From Aeromicrobium sp. Leaf245 (GTDB lineage: Bacteria; Actinomycetota; Actinomycetes; Propionibacteriales; Nocardioidaceae), in assembly GCF_942548115.1 (NCBI RefSeq), contig NZ_OW824151.1, positions 496,001-560,000 of the forward strand: 64,000 bases of DNA, written 5' to 3'. Of this stretch, positions 27,522 through 38,625 are shown one piece after another. Positions within the stretch are counted from its first letter, which is position 1; each line of letters opens with the position of its first letter. The position numbers and the translations under genes were made by a program. Under the pieces are notes generated by a model. That model had not been told where the DNA came from. It did no database searches and saw only the letters and a list, made by a program, of their open reading frames with translations.

Positions 27522-29336
27522 CTACTTCTTCTCGGTGAACGCGACGGCGAGCGAGAAGCCGCGGTACCCGTCGTCGGGGCGCGTGCCGCTGATGCCGACC
27601 GCCTCGATGTTGCGCAGGCCCGTGAACACCTCGTCCTCGGCCAGGTCGGGCTCGGCGTTCTCGACGGTGTCGAGGATGGTGCTCACGTCGACGAACAGGC
27701 CGCCGCCCTTCGCGTCCTCGTCGATGACCGAGGAGAACCGGTCGGAGCCGCCGAGGCCACCGTCCTTCACGAGCGACTCGGCGACCTCGGGCGACGTGGC
27801 CAGCGAGACCGCGTCGTCGCCGTCGGCCGTGGCGATCTCGACGCCGGCCAGCTTCTGGACGGTCGCCACGAGGCGCCCGGCCAGGTCGGAGGCCTTGGCC
27901 TCGTCGCCCTCCATGACCAGCCCGGTGCTCACCTCGGACGGGTCGGACGGACCCTGGGCGCTCGCGAGGGTCTCCAGACCCTCGGACCCGACGTACACGG
28001 TGAACGCGTCACCGAGCAGGGTCACGAGGTCCTCGGGCAGCGTCACGTCGAGCGTCTGCTCGATCTCGGCCAGCGTGTCCTCGACGTCGGGGGCCTGCGA
28101 GCCTCCGAGGCCGCCGCCGGACGACTGCTGCTCGAGCTGGTCGAGGTACTCCTGCTGGTAGCCCTCGGGGTCGGCCGCATAGGCGTCCGCGTCGAACTCC
28201 ACCGGCGGTCCGACCGGTCCGGCGGCGGCACCGCCGGACAGGCCGGGCACGAAGCCGAGCGCCGGGCCGAGCTCGAGCAGGTCCTGCACGCCCGACTTCA
28301 GCTCGTCCCAGTTCTCCTCCACGGCCTTGCCGCCGCCGGGGACGGTCAGACCCACCACGGTGTCCTCGGGCAGGGCGCCCAGACCGCGGATCTCGGGGAC
28401 CTCGCTAGGCTCGTCGCCCTGTCGGGCGACGGCGTCGAAGTGCAGCGAGGTGGACGACGCGCTCAGCGCGAACGCCACGCTGCTCACCTCGTCGGTGATC
28501 TGGTCGAGCTCGGCCGCGTCGCCGCCGAGCTCCTTGTCGATGCCCGCCTTCTTCGCGGCCTCGACACCACTCTTCACGTCGACCCAGCCGGACATCACGC
28601 CCTGTTCGTCGAGCGCGTCCTGCGCGGCGGTGAACTGCTCGACGTCGGCGAGCGGCTTCTTCTCCGCGGCCTTCACGGCGGCGGTGGCGCTCTTCTGGGA
28701 GGGCGTGACGATCGCGTAGCCGTCGAGGAAGCCGATGCCGTAATCCTCGTCGTTGCACGCGAAGAGCTTGGCGATGCCCTTCTTCGCAGCGTCCTCGTCG
28801 CTGACCTGCACGGCGATGCGGATGACCTCCTCCTCGTCCTCGAAGTTGGAGCCGATGCCGAGGCCGATGCGCTCACCGAGCCACGGCTCGACGTCGCGGT
28901 CGTAGTCGACGTCCTTGCAGTCGCCGAGCGCGTCCTCGAGCACCAGCTTGCGCAGGTCGTCGTCCTCGTCCTCGATGCCCAGCTCCTTCGACAGGTCCGG
29001 CACGCGCTTGGCCAGGCGGAAGAGGTCCACCTTCTGGCTGGCGGACGGGTCGAGGTCGAGCCGCACGTAGGCGACGGTGTCGGCGGGCAGCACGTCGTGG
29101 GGCTGGGTGCCGCCGCCGGAGAGCTGCGTGAAGGCGTAGGCGCCGCCACCGATCGCGGCCACGGCCAGGGCACCGGCGATGCCGAACCCGATCTTCTTGC
29201 CGGCGCCGCCGGACCCGTCTGCCGCGCCCTCGGTCCCGGTCGCCGCGGGCTGCACGACGGTGGCGTCGGCGGCACCGTCCCCAGGCGGTGTGGGCTGCGC
29301 CGTGGGCTGGGGGCTGGTGGGGGTGTCGTCGCTCAT
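27522..29336 (-). CDS. DUF3352 domain membrane-anchored protein
   Basis: A 604-residue protein. A Pro/Thr/Ala/Gly-rich cytosolic start (1-45) is followed by one membrane helix (about 48-68, IGFGIAGALAVAAIGGGAYAF) and a long extracytoplasmic region rich in Asp/Glu. Phrases such as VLPADTVAYVRLDLDPSASQKVDLFRLAKRVPDL and YGIGFLDGYAIVTPSQ are characteristic of DUF3352, a family of unknown function common in actinobacteria. A short disordered Gly/Ser/Gln run lies near residues 410-430. GGAGGA precedes the ATG. Confidence 0.88.
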   Translation of the reverse strand: MSDDTPTSPQPTAQPTPPGDGAADATVVQPAATGTEGAADGSGGAGKKIGFGIAGALAVAAIGGGAYAFTQLSGGGTQPHDVLPADTVAYVRLDLDPSASQKVDLFRLAKRVPDLSKELGIEDEDDDLRKLVLEDALGDCKDVDYDRDVEPWLGERIGLGIGSNFEDEEEVIRIAVQVSDEDAAKKGIAKLFACNDEDYGIGFLDGYAIVTPSQKSATAAVKAAEKKPLADVEQFTAAQDALDEQGVMSGWVDVKSGVEAAKKAGIDKELGGDAAELDQITDEVSSVAFALSASSTSLHFDAVARQGDEPSEVPEIRGLGALPEDTVVGLTVPGGGKAVEENWDELKSGVQDLLELGPALGFVPGLSGGAAAGPVGPPVEFDADAYAADPEGYQQEYLDQLEQQSSGGGLGGSQAPDVEDTLAEIEQTLDVTLPEDLVTLLGDAFTVYVGSEGLETLASAQGPSDPSEVSTGLVMEGDEAKASDLAGRLVATVQKLAGVEIATADGDDAVSLATSPEVAESLVKDGGLGGSDRFSSVIDEDAKGGGLFVDVSTILDTVENAEPDLAEDEVFTGLRNIEAVGISGTRPDDGYRGFSLAVAFTEKK

Positions 29337-29455
29337 GGGGGTCCTCCAGGGGGATGTGTGCCGTCGAAGGCTATCGACGGCGCGCCGCCCGGGTCCTGGG
29401 CCCTTGGACCTGTTCCTGGGCGTGCGTCCCAGGACTGCGTCACACCCGAGGAACT

Positions 29456-29479
29456 AACAAACAGACTTGACTGTTTGTT
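29456..29479. promoter_or_regulatory. Operator of the TetR-led catabolic operon
   Basis: AACAAACAG (29456-29464) and CTGTTTGTT (29471-29479) form a perfect 9-bp inverted repeat around ACTTGA. It covers the TTGACT (-35-like, 29467-29472). CAGGAT at 29491-29496 stands six bases before the TetR GTG. The likely ligand of the site is the TetR protein encoded immediately downstream. Confidence 0.82.
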
Positions 29480-29502
29480 GTGGTGCGGCGCAGGATGTCC
29501 GG

Positions 29503-30099
29503 GTGACCACGACCCGCACCCCGCAGGCCGAGCGGACCGCTGCCATGCGGCTGCGGCTCATGGAGGCCACGGTCGACTCCCTGGTGGAGCTCGGCTGGGC
29601 CGGCACCTCGACGACGGTCGTCTCCCAGCGCGCCGGGGTGAGCCGGGGTGCGCAGCTGCACCACTTCCCGAGCAAGCAGGCCCTCGTGGTCGGCGCCGTG
29701 GAGCACCTGACCGAGCGCCGCCGGCACGCCATGGCCGACGCGGTGCGTGCCCTGCCCGACGTCGGCCGCACCCGGGCCGTGCTCGACGTGCTGGCCGAGC
29801 AGTTCACGTCGCCGGTGTTCTTCGCCGCGCTCGAGCTGTGGGTGGCCGCCCGCACCGACGCCGAGCTGCGCGGAGCCGTCGGCCCGCTGGAGCGCCGCGT
29901 CGGCCGCGAGACCCACGCCTACGCCGTCGACCTGCTCGGCGTCGACGAGGACCGCGGCAGCAACCGGGCCCTCGTCCAGGCCACGCTCGACCTGCTGCGC
30001 GGCCTCGGCCTCGCCGGGACCCTCACCGACGACAGCCGACGTCGAGCCGCCGTGCTCGACGCCTGGGCCGTCACCCTCGACGCCGGACTGGAGCGCTGA
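29503..30099 (+). CDS. TetR family regulator of the terpenoid/acyl-CoA operon
   Basis: A 198-residue TetR protein with the HTH at SLVELGWAGTSTTVVSQRAGVSRGAQLHHFPSKQALV and a ligand-binding C-terminal helical domain. GTG 29503 is chosen from promoter spacing and starts exactly before the basic TTTRTPQAERTAA. It heads a run of seven genes separated by overlaps or short gaps, and the AACAAACAG inverted repeat in front of it is the obvious autoregulatory and operon operator. In function it parallels AtuR, the TetR repressor of the Pseudomonas citronellol operon, but orthology is not shown here. Confidence 0.92.
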   Translation: MTTTRTPQAERTAAMRLRLMEATVDSLVELGWAGTSTTVVSQRAGVSRGAQLHHFPSKQALVVGAVEHLTERRRHAMADAVRALPDVGRTRAVLDVLAEQFTSPVFFAALELWVAARTDAELRGAVGPLERRVGRETHAYAVDLLGVDEDRGSNRALVQATLDLLRGLGLAGTLTDDSRRRAAVLDAWAVTLDAGLER

Positions 30100-30100
30100 C

Positions 30101-30931
30101 ATGCCGCCGACCGAACCCGACGACCGGCTCGCCGCCGTCCTGACCGACCTCGCGGCCGAGAGCGACCAGCTCGACGGCTGGGTCGCCGACCTGCCGGTCC
30201 AGGAGTGGGGCGCCGTCACCACGCCCGAGGGATGGACGGTGGCGCACCAGGTGGGACACCTGGCCTGGACGGACCAGGCCTCGCTCGCGGCCCTCACCGA
30301 CCCCGAGGCCTTCGGTGCGGGGATGAAGGCCGCGGCCGAGAGCCCCAGCGGCTTCGTCGACGACGGCGCGAACAGCTGGGCCGCCAAGCCCGTCCCGACG
30401 CTGATCGACGAGTGGCGCGACGGTCGGCGCCGTCTGGCCGAGGCACTGCGCGCCGTGCCCGCCGGCGAGAAGGTGCCGTGGTTCGGCCCGCCCATGAGCC
30501 CCACGTCGATGGCCACGGCTCGCGTGATGGAGACGTGGGCCCACGCGCACGACGTGGCCGAGGCGCTCGGCGTCGACGTCCCGCGCACCGACCGCGTGCG
30601 TCACGTGTGCCACATCGGCGTGCGCACCCGCGGCTTCGCCCACCTGATGCGGGGCGAGGAGCTGCCGACGTCGGACGTGCGGGTGGAGCTGGTCGCGCCC
30701 GGCGGCGACACCTGGACCTGGGGTCCCGAGGACGCCGAGCAGCGCGTGACCGGCGACGCGTGGGACTTCGCGCTGCTCGCCACCCGTCGTCGGCACCGCG
30801 ACGACGTGGACGTGCGTGCCGAGGGCGCGGACGCCGACCACTGGCTCGACATCGTGCAGGCGTTCGCCGGGCTGCCCGGCAACGACCCCCGACCCCTGGC
30901 CGAGCGGGGCACCGACGGCGGGGACGCATGA
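30101..30931 (+). CDS. TIGR03084 family (DinB/maleylpyruvate-isomerase-like) metal-binding protein
   Basis: A 276-residue protein with the DinB-like four-helix core: VAHQVGHLAWTDQASL supplies one histidine pair, and ETWAHAHDVAEALG two more, a typical metal triad. The C-terminal part (RVELVAPGGDTWTWG) resembles the lipid/SCP2-like domain of mycothiol-dependent maleylpyruvate isomerases. NCBI places such proteins in TIGR03084; function is unassigned, though mycothiol or metal chemistry is likely. It begins one base after the TetR stop, and its stop overlaps the AtuA-like gene (ATGA), so it belongs to the operon. Confidence 0.85.
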   Translation: MPPTEPDDRLAAVLTDLAAESDQLDGWVADLPVQEWGAVTTPEGWTVAHQVGHLAWTDQASLAALTDPEAFGAGMKAAAESPSGFVDDGANSWAAKPVPTLIDEWRDGRRRLAEALRAVPAGEKVPWFGPPMSPTSMATARVMETWAHAHDVAEALGVDVPRTDRVRHVCHIGVRTRGFAHLMRGEELPTSDVRVELVAPGGDTWTWGPEDAEQRVTGDAWDFALLATRRRHRDDVDVRAEGADADHWLDIVQAFAGLPGNDPRPLAERGTDGGDA

Positions 30932-32694
30932 CCCTCGACCGGCCGGCCCGGATCGGCAACTGCTCCGGCTACTACGGCGACCGGCTGTCGGCCTTCCGCG
31001 AGATGCTCGAGGGAGGCGACCTGGACTACCTCACCGGCGACTACCTGGCCGAGCTGACGATGCTGATCCTCGGCAAGGACCAGATGAAGGACCCGTCCAC
31101 CGGGTACGCCAAGACCTTCGTGCGCCAGCTCGAGGACGGTCTCGCGCTCGCGCTCGAGAAGGGCGTCAAGGTCGTCACGAACGCGGGCGGGCTCAACCCG
31201 GCCGGGCTCGCCGAGCGGATCCGCGAGATCGCGACGGCCCAGGGGCTCGACGTGCGCGTGGCCCACGTGGAGGGCGACGACCTCAAGGCCCGCGCGGCCG
31301 AGCTGGACCTGCCCGGTGACGCGCTCACCGTCAACGCCTACCTGGGCGCGTTCGGCATCGCCGCCGCGCTCGAGGCCGGCGCCGACGTCGTGGTCACCGG
31401 TCGCGTCACCGACGCCTCGGTGGTGATGGGCCCGGCGATCCACGCCCACGGGTGGGGCCGCGACGACCTCGACGCCCTCGCGGGCGCGCTCGTGGCGGGT
31501 CACGTCATCGAGTGCGGCACGCAGGCCACGGGTGGCAACTTCAGCGGGTTCCGCAGCCTCGACACGTCCGCGCCGCTGGGGTTCCCGATCGCGGAGGTCG
31601 CCGCCGACGGCAGCAGCGTCGTCACCAAGCACGCCGGCGTCGAGGGGCGGGGGGGCGAGGGGCGCGAGGTCGGTGGTGCGGTCACCGTCGACACCGTCAC
31701 CGCCCAGCTGGTCTACGAGATCCAGGGCCCGGCGTACCTCAACCCCGACGTCGTCGCGCACCTCGACACCGTCGAGCTGACGCAGGACGGCCCCGACCGC
31801 GTGCGCATCGCGGGCGTGCGCGGCACGCCCCCGCCGGCCATCACCAAGGTCTGCCTCAACCTGATCGGTGGCTTCCGCAACAGCGTGGAGCTGCTGCTCA
31901 CCGGGCTCGACATCGAGGCGAAGGCCGCCTGGGTGCGCCGCCAGGTCACCGACGCGCTGCAGTCCGACCCGCCCGACGCGCTGGTGTGGACGCTCGACCG
32001 CACCGACGTGTTCGACCCGCCCACCCAGGCCGCGGCCACCTCGTTGCTGCGCTGCGTGGCCAAGAGCACCCGGCCCGAGCCGGTGGGTCGCACGTTCAGC
32101 GACGCGTTCGTGAACGTGGCCCTGGCGTCGTACCCCGGCTTCACCCTGACCGCCCCGCCCGGCCGCGGCGCGCCCTTCGGCGTCTACCGCCCGGCCTACG
32201 TGCCGCAGTCCGAGGTGCCCCACGTGGTCGTGCACCCGGACGGGACGCGTGAGGAGATCGCCCCGCCGACCGGCACGGCCGATCCCGAGCAGGGCTCGTC
32301 CACCCGACCCGCTCCGGCGCCCGACCTCGGCGACACCCGCGCCGTCCCGCTCGGCGAGCTCGTGCACGCGCGCTCGGGTGACAAGGGTGGCGACGCGAAC
32401 GTCGGGCTGTGGGTCCCCGCGGAGCACCCCCGACGTGACGACGCCGTGGCGTGGCTGCTCGGCGTCGTGAACCCCGGCTGGGTCCAGGCGATGCTGCCCG
32501 AGGCCGCCGACCTCGACGTCGACGTGCACCCGCTGCCGAACCTCGGCGGCGTGAACATCGTGATCCACGGGCTGCTGGGGGAGGGCGTGTCGTCGTCGAC
32601 CCGGCTCGACCCCCAGGCGAAGGCCCTCGGCGAGTGGTTGCGCGCCCGCGTGACCGCCGTCCCCCTGACCCTCCTCGAAGGAGCCCGACCATGA
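30928..32694 (+). CDS. AtuA-like (DUF1446) protein
   Basis: A 588-residue cytosolic protein of the acyclic terpene utilization AtuA family. Recognisable are RIGNCSGYYGDRLSAFREML at the start, GGDLDYLTGDYLAELTM, VVTNAGGLNP, VVVTGRVTDASVVMGP and a C-terminal domain with LVHARSGDKGGDANVGLW. In Pseudomonas atuA is required for citronellol/geraniol growth, but its chemistry is not firmly established. Here it is placed with a carboxylase and acyl-CoA dehydrogenases, the same company as in atu clusters. ATGA overlaps at both ends couple it to its neighbours. Confidence 0.92.
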   Translation: MTLDRPARIGNCSGYYGDRLSAFREMLEGGDLDYLTGDYLAELTMLILGKDQMKDPSTGYAKTFVRQLEDGLALALEKGVKVVTNAGGLNPAGLAERIREIATAQGLDVRVAHVEGDDLKARAAELDLPGDALTVNAYLGAFGIAAALEAGADVVVTGRVTDASVVMGPAIHAHGWGRDDLDALAGALVAGHVIECGTQATGGNFSGFRSLDTSAPLGFPIAEVAADGSSVVTKHAGVEGRGGEGREVGGAVTVDTVTAQLVYEIQGPAYLNPDVVAHLDTVELTQDGPDRVRIAGVRGTPPPAITKVCLNLIGGFRNSVELLLTGLDIEAKAAWVRRQVTDALQSDPPDALVWTLDRTDVFDPPTQAAATSLLRCVAKSTRPEPVGRTFSDAFVNVALASYPGFTLTAPPGRGAPFGVYRPAYVPQSEVPHVVVHPDGTREEIAPPTGTADPEQGSSTRPAPAPDLGDTRAVPLGELVHARSGDKGGDANVGLWVPAEHPRRDDAVAWLLGVVNPGWVQAMLPEAADLDVDVHPLPNLGGVNIVIHGLLGEGVSSSTRLDPQAKALGEWLRARVTAVPLTLLEGARP

Positions 32695-33845
32695 CGGACC
32701 TGTGGACGACCCCCGAGCGCGAGGCGCTGCGCACGGCCGTCGAGCAGTTCACCCGGCGCGAGATCGTGCCGCACCTGCCCCAGTGGGAGGACGACGGGCA
32801 GCTCCCGCGCGAGCTGCACGCCGCCGCCGCGAAGGCCGGCTTCCTCGCGGTCGGCTACGCCGAGGAGGTCGGTGGCGCGGGCGGCGACTCGCTCGACGCG
32901 TGCGTCGTCACCGAGGCCATGCTGGCCGCGGGCGGCTCGACCGGTCTGCAGGCCAGCCTGTTCACCCACTCCATCGCGGTGCCGCACATCATCGACGCCG
33001 GTGACCCAGCGCTGATCGACGCCTACGTCCGGCCGACGCTGGCCGGCGAGAAGATCGGCTCGCTCGGGGTGACCGAGCCGAGCGGCGGGTCCGACGTCGC
33101 GAACATCCGCACCCGCGCCGTGCGCGACGGCGACCACTACGTCGTCAACGGCGCCAAGACGTTCATCACGTCGGGCGTCCGGGCCGACTTCGTCACCACC
33201 GCGGTCCGCACCGGTGGTGAGGGGCATGCCGGGATCTCGCTGCTCGTCATCGACAAGGACACGCCCGGCTTCACCGTGAGCAAGAGCCTGCGGAAGATGG
33301 GCTGGCACTGCTCCGACACCGCCGAGCTGGCCTTCGAGGACGTGCGCGTCCCCGTCGAGAACCTGGTCGGCGAGGAGAACGGCGGCTTCTACCTCGTCAT
33401 GCAGCAGTTCGTGGGCGAGCGGCTCGGGCTGGCCGTGCAGGCGTACGGCACGGCGCAGCGCGCGCTCGACCTCGCCGTGGCGTACGCCCGCGAGCGCGAC
33501 ACGTTCGGCAAGCCGCTCATCGCCCGGCAGGTGATCCGCCACAAGCTCGTCGAGATGCACGCCCGCACCGCGGCCGCGCGCGCCCTCACCCGGCAGGCGC
33601 TCGAGCGCTCGCTCGAGACGCCGAAGACCGACCCGTCGCTCATCCTCGACGCCGTCACCGCCAAGAACGTCTCGGTGGCCGCCGTCGAGCACGTGGTGCA
33701 CGAGGCCGTGCAGATCTTCGGCGGCATGGGCTACATGCGTGAGTCCGAGATCGACCGCCACTACCGCGACGCCCGCATCCTCGGCATCGGCGGCGGCGCC
33801 ACCGAGGTCATGAAGGACCTGTCCGCGAAGCTCCTGGGCTACTGA
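32691..33845 (+). CDS. Acyl-CoA dehydrogenase (AtuD-like)
   Basis: A 384-residue flavoenzyme. FAD and substrate motifs include SLGVTEPSGGSDVANIRT, VVNGAKTFITSG and the C-terminal VQIFGGMGYMRE. The usual C-terminal catalytic Glu position reads IGGGATEVM, with Gly in its place as in isovaleryl-CoA dehydrogenase-type enzymes. The base is then probably Glu243 in FVGERLG. This fits branched or long unsaturated acyl-CoA such as citronellyl-CoA. The start overlaps the AtuA-like stop by four bases. Confidence 0.92.
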   Translation: MTDLWTTPEREALRTAVEQFTRREIVPHLPQWEDDGQLPRELHAAAAKAGFLAVGYAEEVGGAGGDSLDACVVTEAMLAAGGSTGLQASLFTHSIAVPHIIDAGDPALIDAYVRPTLAGEKIGSLGVTEPSGGSDVANIRTRAVRDGDHYVVNGAKTFITSGVRADFVTTAVRTGGEGHAGISLLVIDKDTPGFTVSKSLRKMGWHCSDTAELAFEDVRVPVENLVGEENGGFYLVMQQFVGERLGLAVQAYGTAQRALDLAVAYARERDTFGKPLIARQVIRHKLVEMHARTAAARALTRQALERSLETPKTDPSLILDAVTAKNVSVAAVEHVVHEAVQIFGGMGYMRESEIDRHYRDARILGIGGGATEVMKDLSAKLLGY

Positions 33846-33855
33846 GAGGCCTGCT

Positions 33856-35445
<1,590 letters not shown>

Positions 35446-35474
35446 GCACGAGCGAGCAGCACAGGAGTCCTTCC

Positions 35475-37454
35475 ATGATCCGTTCCGTCCTGGTGGCCAA
35501 CCGAGGGGAGATCGCGCGCCGGGTGTTCCGCACCTGCCGTGACCTCGGCATCCGCACCGTCGCCGTGCACTCCGACGCCGACGCCTCCGCGCCGTTCGTG
35601 GCCGAGGCCGACGTGGCGGTGCACCTGGTGGGCAACAGCCCGACGGAGACGTACCTGCGCGCCGACCTCGTGATCGACGCCGCGCGTCGGGCCGGCGCCG
35701 ACGCGATCCACCCCGGCTACGGCTTCCTGTCCGAGAACGCCGACTTCGCGCGCGCCGTCGCCGAGGCCGGCCTGGTCTGGATCGGCCCCACGCCGGAGTC
35801 CATCGACGCGATGGGCAGCAAGATCCGCGCCAAGGAGATCATGGCCCAGGCGGGCGTGCCGATCCTCAGCATCGAGCCCGAGACCGCCCAGCCCGGCGAC
35901 TTCCCGCTGCTGGTGAAGGCGTCGGCTGGCGGCGGTGGACGCGGCATGCGCGTGGTCGAGCGCGCCGAGGACCTCGAGGGCGAGTTGACGGCCGCCGCGG
36001 CCGAGGCGGCGTCGGCATTCGGCGACGACACCGTGTTCGTCGAGCCGTACCTGCCGACGGCGCGCCACGTGGAGGTGCAGGTGCTGGCCGACACGCACGG
36101 CACCACCTGGATCCTCGGCGACCGCGACTGCTCGATCCAGCGTCGGCACCAGAAGGTCGTGGAGGAGGCGCCCGCGCCGAACCTCAGCGACGCCGTCCGT
36201 CGCACCCTGCACACCGCGGCTCGCAACGCCGCCGAGGCGGTGGGCTACGTCGGCGCCGGCACCGTGGAGTTCCTCGTGTCCGACGGTCACGCCGACGACG
36301 GTCGCGTCTTCTTCCTGGAGATGAACACCCGCCTGCAGGTCGAGCACCCCGTCACCGAGGAGGTGTTCGGCATCGACCTCGTCGCGCTGCAGGTGTCGGT
36401 CGCCGAGGGTCACGCGCTGCCGGCCGACGAGCCGACCGGACCCACCGGCCACGCGATCGAGGTGCGCCTCTACGCCGAGGACGCCGGCGACGACTGGGCT
36501 CCCCAGACCGGCACCCTGCGCACCTTCGAGGTGCCCAGCGGGCCGGGTCTGCGCACGGACTCGGCGGTGGAGTCCGGCTCGGTCGTCACGCACTTCTACG
36601 ACGCGATGATCGCCAAGGTGGTCGCCTACGCCGACGACCGTACCCAGGCGGTCCGACGTCTCGACGACGCCCTGCGCCGCACGCGCGTGCACGGGCTCAC
36701 CACCAACGTGGGTCTGCTGCGCGGCGTCCTGGCCGACGAGGAGTTCGTCGCCGGCCGGGTGCACACCGCCCTGCTCGCCGAGCGGATCGCCGACTGGACG
36801 AAGCCCCTCCTCGACGACGCCGCGGTGCAGCGCTCGGCCCTGGCCGCCGTGCTCGCGCAGGCGCGCGCCGCGTCGACGTCGTCGCCCGTGCTGGGCCGCA
36901 TCCCCACCGCGTTCCGCAACGTGCCGAGCCAGCCGCGGCGCCGCTCGCTGCTGCTCGGGACCGAGGAGCTCACGATCGAGTACCGCGCCGAGGGTCGGCG
37001 GCTCGTCAGCGACGTCGCCGACGTCGTGGACGTGTCCACGGCCCCGGCGGGGGTGCCGGGCCGTGGGCGGCAGGCGGTACACGTCGTGCTCGAGGCGGAC
37101 GGCGTCGTGGAGACCTACCGCGTGACCGTGGCCGACGAGACCGTCGACGTGGACGGGCCCGCCGGGTCGCTGTCGTTCGACGTCGTGCCCACGTTCGTCG
37201 ACCCGGCCGACGTCGTCGCCGAGGGCTCGCTCCTCGCTCCCATGCCGGCCAGCGTCGTGCAGGTCGGCGTCGAGGCCGGCCAGCAGGTCACGAAGGGCGA
37301 CGTCGTGGTCGTCCTCGAGGCCATGAAGATGCAGCACACCATCACCGCGCCCGTCGACGGCGTGGTGACCGAGCTCGCCGTCACGGCGGGCCAGCAGGTC
37401 GAGTCCGGTGCGGTCCTCGCCGTCATCGAAACCATCGAAGGGAACCTCTCATGA
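35475..37454 (+). CDS. Biotin-dependent acyl-CoA carboxylase, alpha (biotin carboxylase/BCCP) subunit
   Basis: A 659-residue subunit. Biotin carboxylase occupies about 1-445: VLVANRGEIARRV, HPGYGFLSENADF, VKASAGGGGRGMRVV (ATP grasp), DRDCSIQRRHQKVVEEAPAP, FLEMNTRLQVEHPVTE. A linker (BT-like) domain follows, then the biotinyl domain at about 585-655 with EAMKM carrying the biotin lysine. ACAGGAG precedes ATG 35475. The stop overlaps the next dehydrogenase by ATGA. Makes the carboxylase complex with the preceding gene product. Confidence 0.95.
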   Translation: MIRSVLVANRGEIARRVFRTCRDLGIRTVAVHSDADASAPFVAEADVAVHLVGNSPTETYLRADLVIDAARRAGADAIHPGYGFLSENADFARAVAEAGLVWIGPTPESIDAMGSKIRAKEIMAQAGVPILSIEPETAQPGDFPLLVKASAGGGGRGMRVVERAEDLEGELTAAAAEAASAFGDDTVFVEPYLPTARHVEVQVLADTHGTTWILGDRDCSIQRRHQKVVEEAPAPNLSDAVRRTLHTAARNAAEAVGYVGAGTVEFLVSDGHADDGRVFFLEMNTRLQVEHPVTEEVFGIDLVALQVSVAEGHALPADEPTGPTGHAIEVRLYAEDAGDDWAPQTGTLRTFEVPSGPGLRTDSAVESGSVVTHFYDAMIAKVVAYADDRTQAVRRLDDALRRTRVHGLTTNVGLLRGVLADEEFVAGRVHTALLAERIADWTKPLLDDAAVQRSALAAVLAQARAASTSSPVLGRIPTAFRNVPSQPRRRSLLLGTEELTIEYRAEGRRLVSDVADVVDVSTAPAGVPGRGRQAVHVVLEADGVVETYRVTVADETVDVDGPAGSLSFDVVPTFVDPADVVAEGSLLAPMPASVVQVGVEAGQQVTKGDVVVVLEAMKMQHTITAPVDGVVTELAVTAGQQVESGAVLAVIETIEGNLS

Positions 37455-38614
37455 GCCAGTTCACCGAGACCCAGGAGCGCCAGGAGCTGCGCAAGGCCGT
37501 CGCGTCCCTGGGCGCCAAGTACGGCGAGAAGTACTTCCACGAGACCGCGGCGGAGGGACGCAAGACGACCGAGCTGTGGGCCGAGGCCGGCAGGAACGGC
37601 TACCTCGGCGTCTCGATCCCCGAGGAGTTCGGCGGTGGTGGCGGCGACATCGGCGACCTCGCGGCCGTGTGCGAGGAGCTGGCCACGGCGGGCTGCCCGC
37701 TGCTGCTCATGGTGGTCAGCCCGGCGATCGTCGGCACGACCATCGCGCAGTACGGCACGCAGGAGCAGAAGGAGCGCTGGCTGCCCGGCCTGGCCGACGG
37801 CACCGCCACGTACGCCTTCTCCATCACCGAGCCCGACGCCGGCTCCAACTCCCACAACATCGTCACGAACGCCCGGAAGGACGACGACGGCACGTGGGTG
37901 CTCAACGGCACCAAGACCTACATCTCCGGCGTCGACGAGGCCAGCCACCTGCTGGTCGTCGCGCGCTACTCCGACGCCCGCACCGGCAAGCTCAAGCCCG
38001 CGCTGTTCATGGTGCCCACGGACGCCGAGGGCTTCACGAAGCAGCAGATCGAGATGGGCGTCGTGAGCCCGGAGAAGCAGTTCACGCTGTTCTTCGACGA
38101 CGTGCGCGTGCCCGCCGATGCCTTGGTCGGCGACGAGGACGCCGGTCTGGAGCAGCTCTTCGCGGGTCTCAACCCCGAGCGGATCATGGCGGCGTCGATG
38201 GCCACCGGCACGGCCCGCTGGGCGATCCGCAAGGCCGTGGCCTACGCCAAGGAGCGCGAGGTGTGGGGCAAGCCGATCGGCGCCCATCAGGCCATCAGCC
38301 ACCCGCTCGCCCGCCTGCACATCGACGTCGAGATGGCGCGTCTGCTCACCCAGAAGGCTGCCGCGCTCTACGCGGCCGGCGACCTGATGGGTGCGGGCGA
38401 GGCCGCCAACATGGCGAAGGTGGCCGCCGGCGAGGCCGCGGCGAAGGCCGTCGACCAGGCCATCCAGACGCACGGAGGCAACGGCCTGGCGCTCGAGTAC
38501 GGCCTCGTGCAGGCCGTCGCCTCGTCGCGGCTCAGCAACATCGCCCCCGTGTCCAAGGAGATGGCGCTCAACTTCGTGGCCCAGTTCTCCCTGGGCCTGC
38601 CCAAGTCCTACTGA
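37451..38614 (+). CDS. Acyl-CoA dehydrogenase, second of the operon
   Basis: A 387-residue flavoenzyme with YAFSITEPDAGSNSHNIVT, LNGTKTYISG, FFDDVRVPADALVG and the C-terminal QTHGGNGLALEYG. The C-terminal canonical base position reads SNIAPVSKEM, without Glu. Glu243 in LNPERIM is the probable base, at the same residue number as in the first dehydrogenase of the operon. The two enzymes are only distantly alike and may act at successive steps. ATGA overlap with the alpha subunit gene. Confidence 0.92.
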   Translation: MSQFTETQERQELRKAVASLGAKYGEKYFHETAAEGRKTTELWAEAGRNGYLGVSIPEEFGGGGGDIGDLAAVCEELATAGCPLLLMVVSPAIVGTTIAQYGTQEQKERWLPGLADGTATYAFSITEPDAGSNSHNIVTNARKDDDGTWVLNGTKTYISGVDEASHLLVVARYSDARTGKLKPALFMVPTDAEGFTKQQIEMGVVSPEKQFTLFFDDVRVPADALVGDEDAGLEQLFAGLNPERIMAASMATGTARWAIRKAVAYAKEREVWGKPIGAHQAISHPLARLHIDVEMARLLTQKAAALYAAGDLMGAGEAANMAKVAAGEAAAKAVDQAIQTHGGNGLALEYGLVQAVASSRLSNIAPVSKEMALNFVAQFSLGLPKSY

Positions 38615-38625
38615 GAGGAGCGGTC

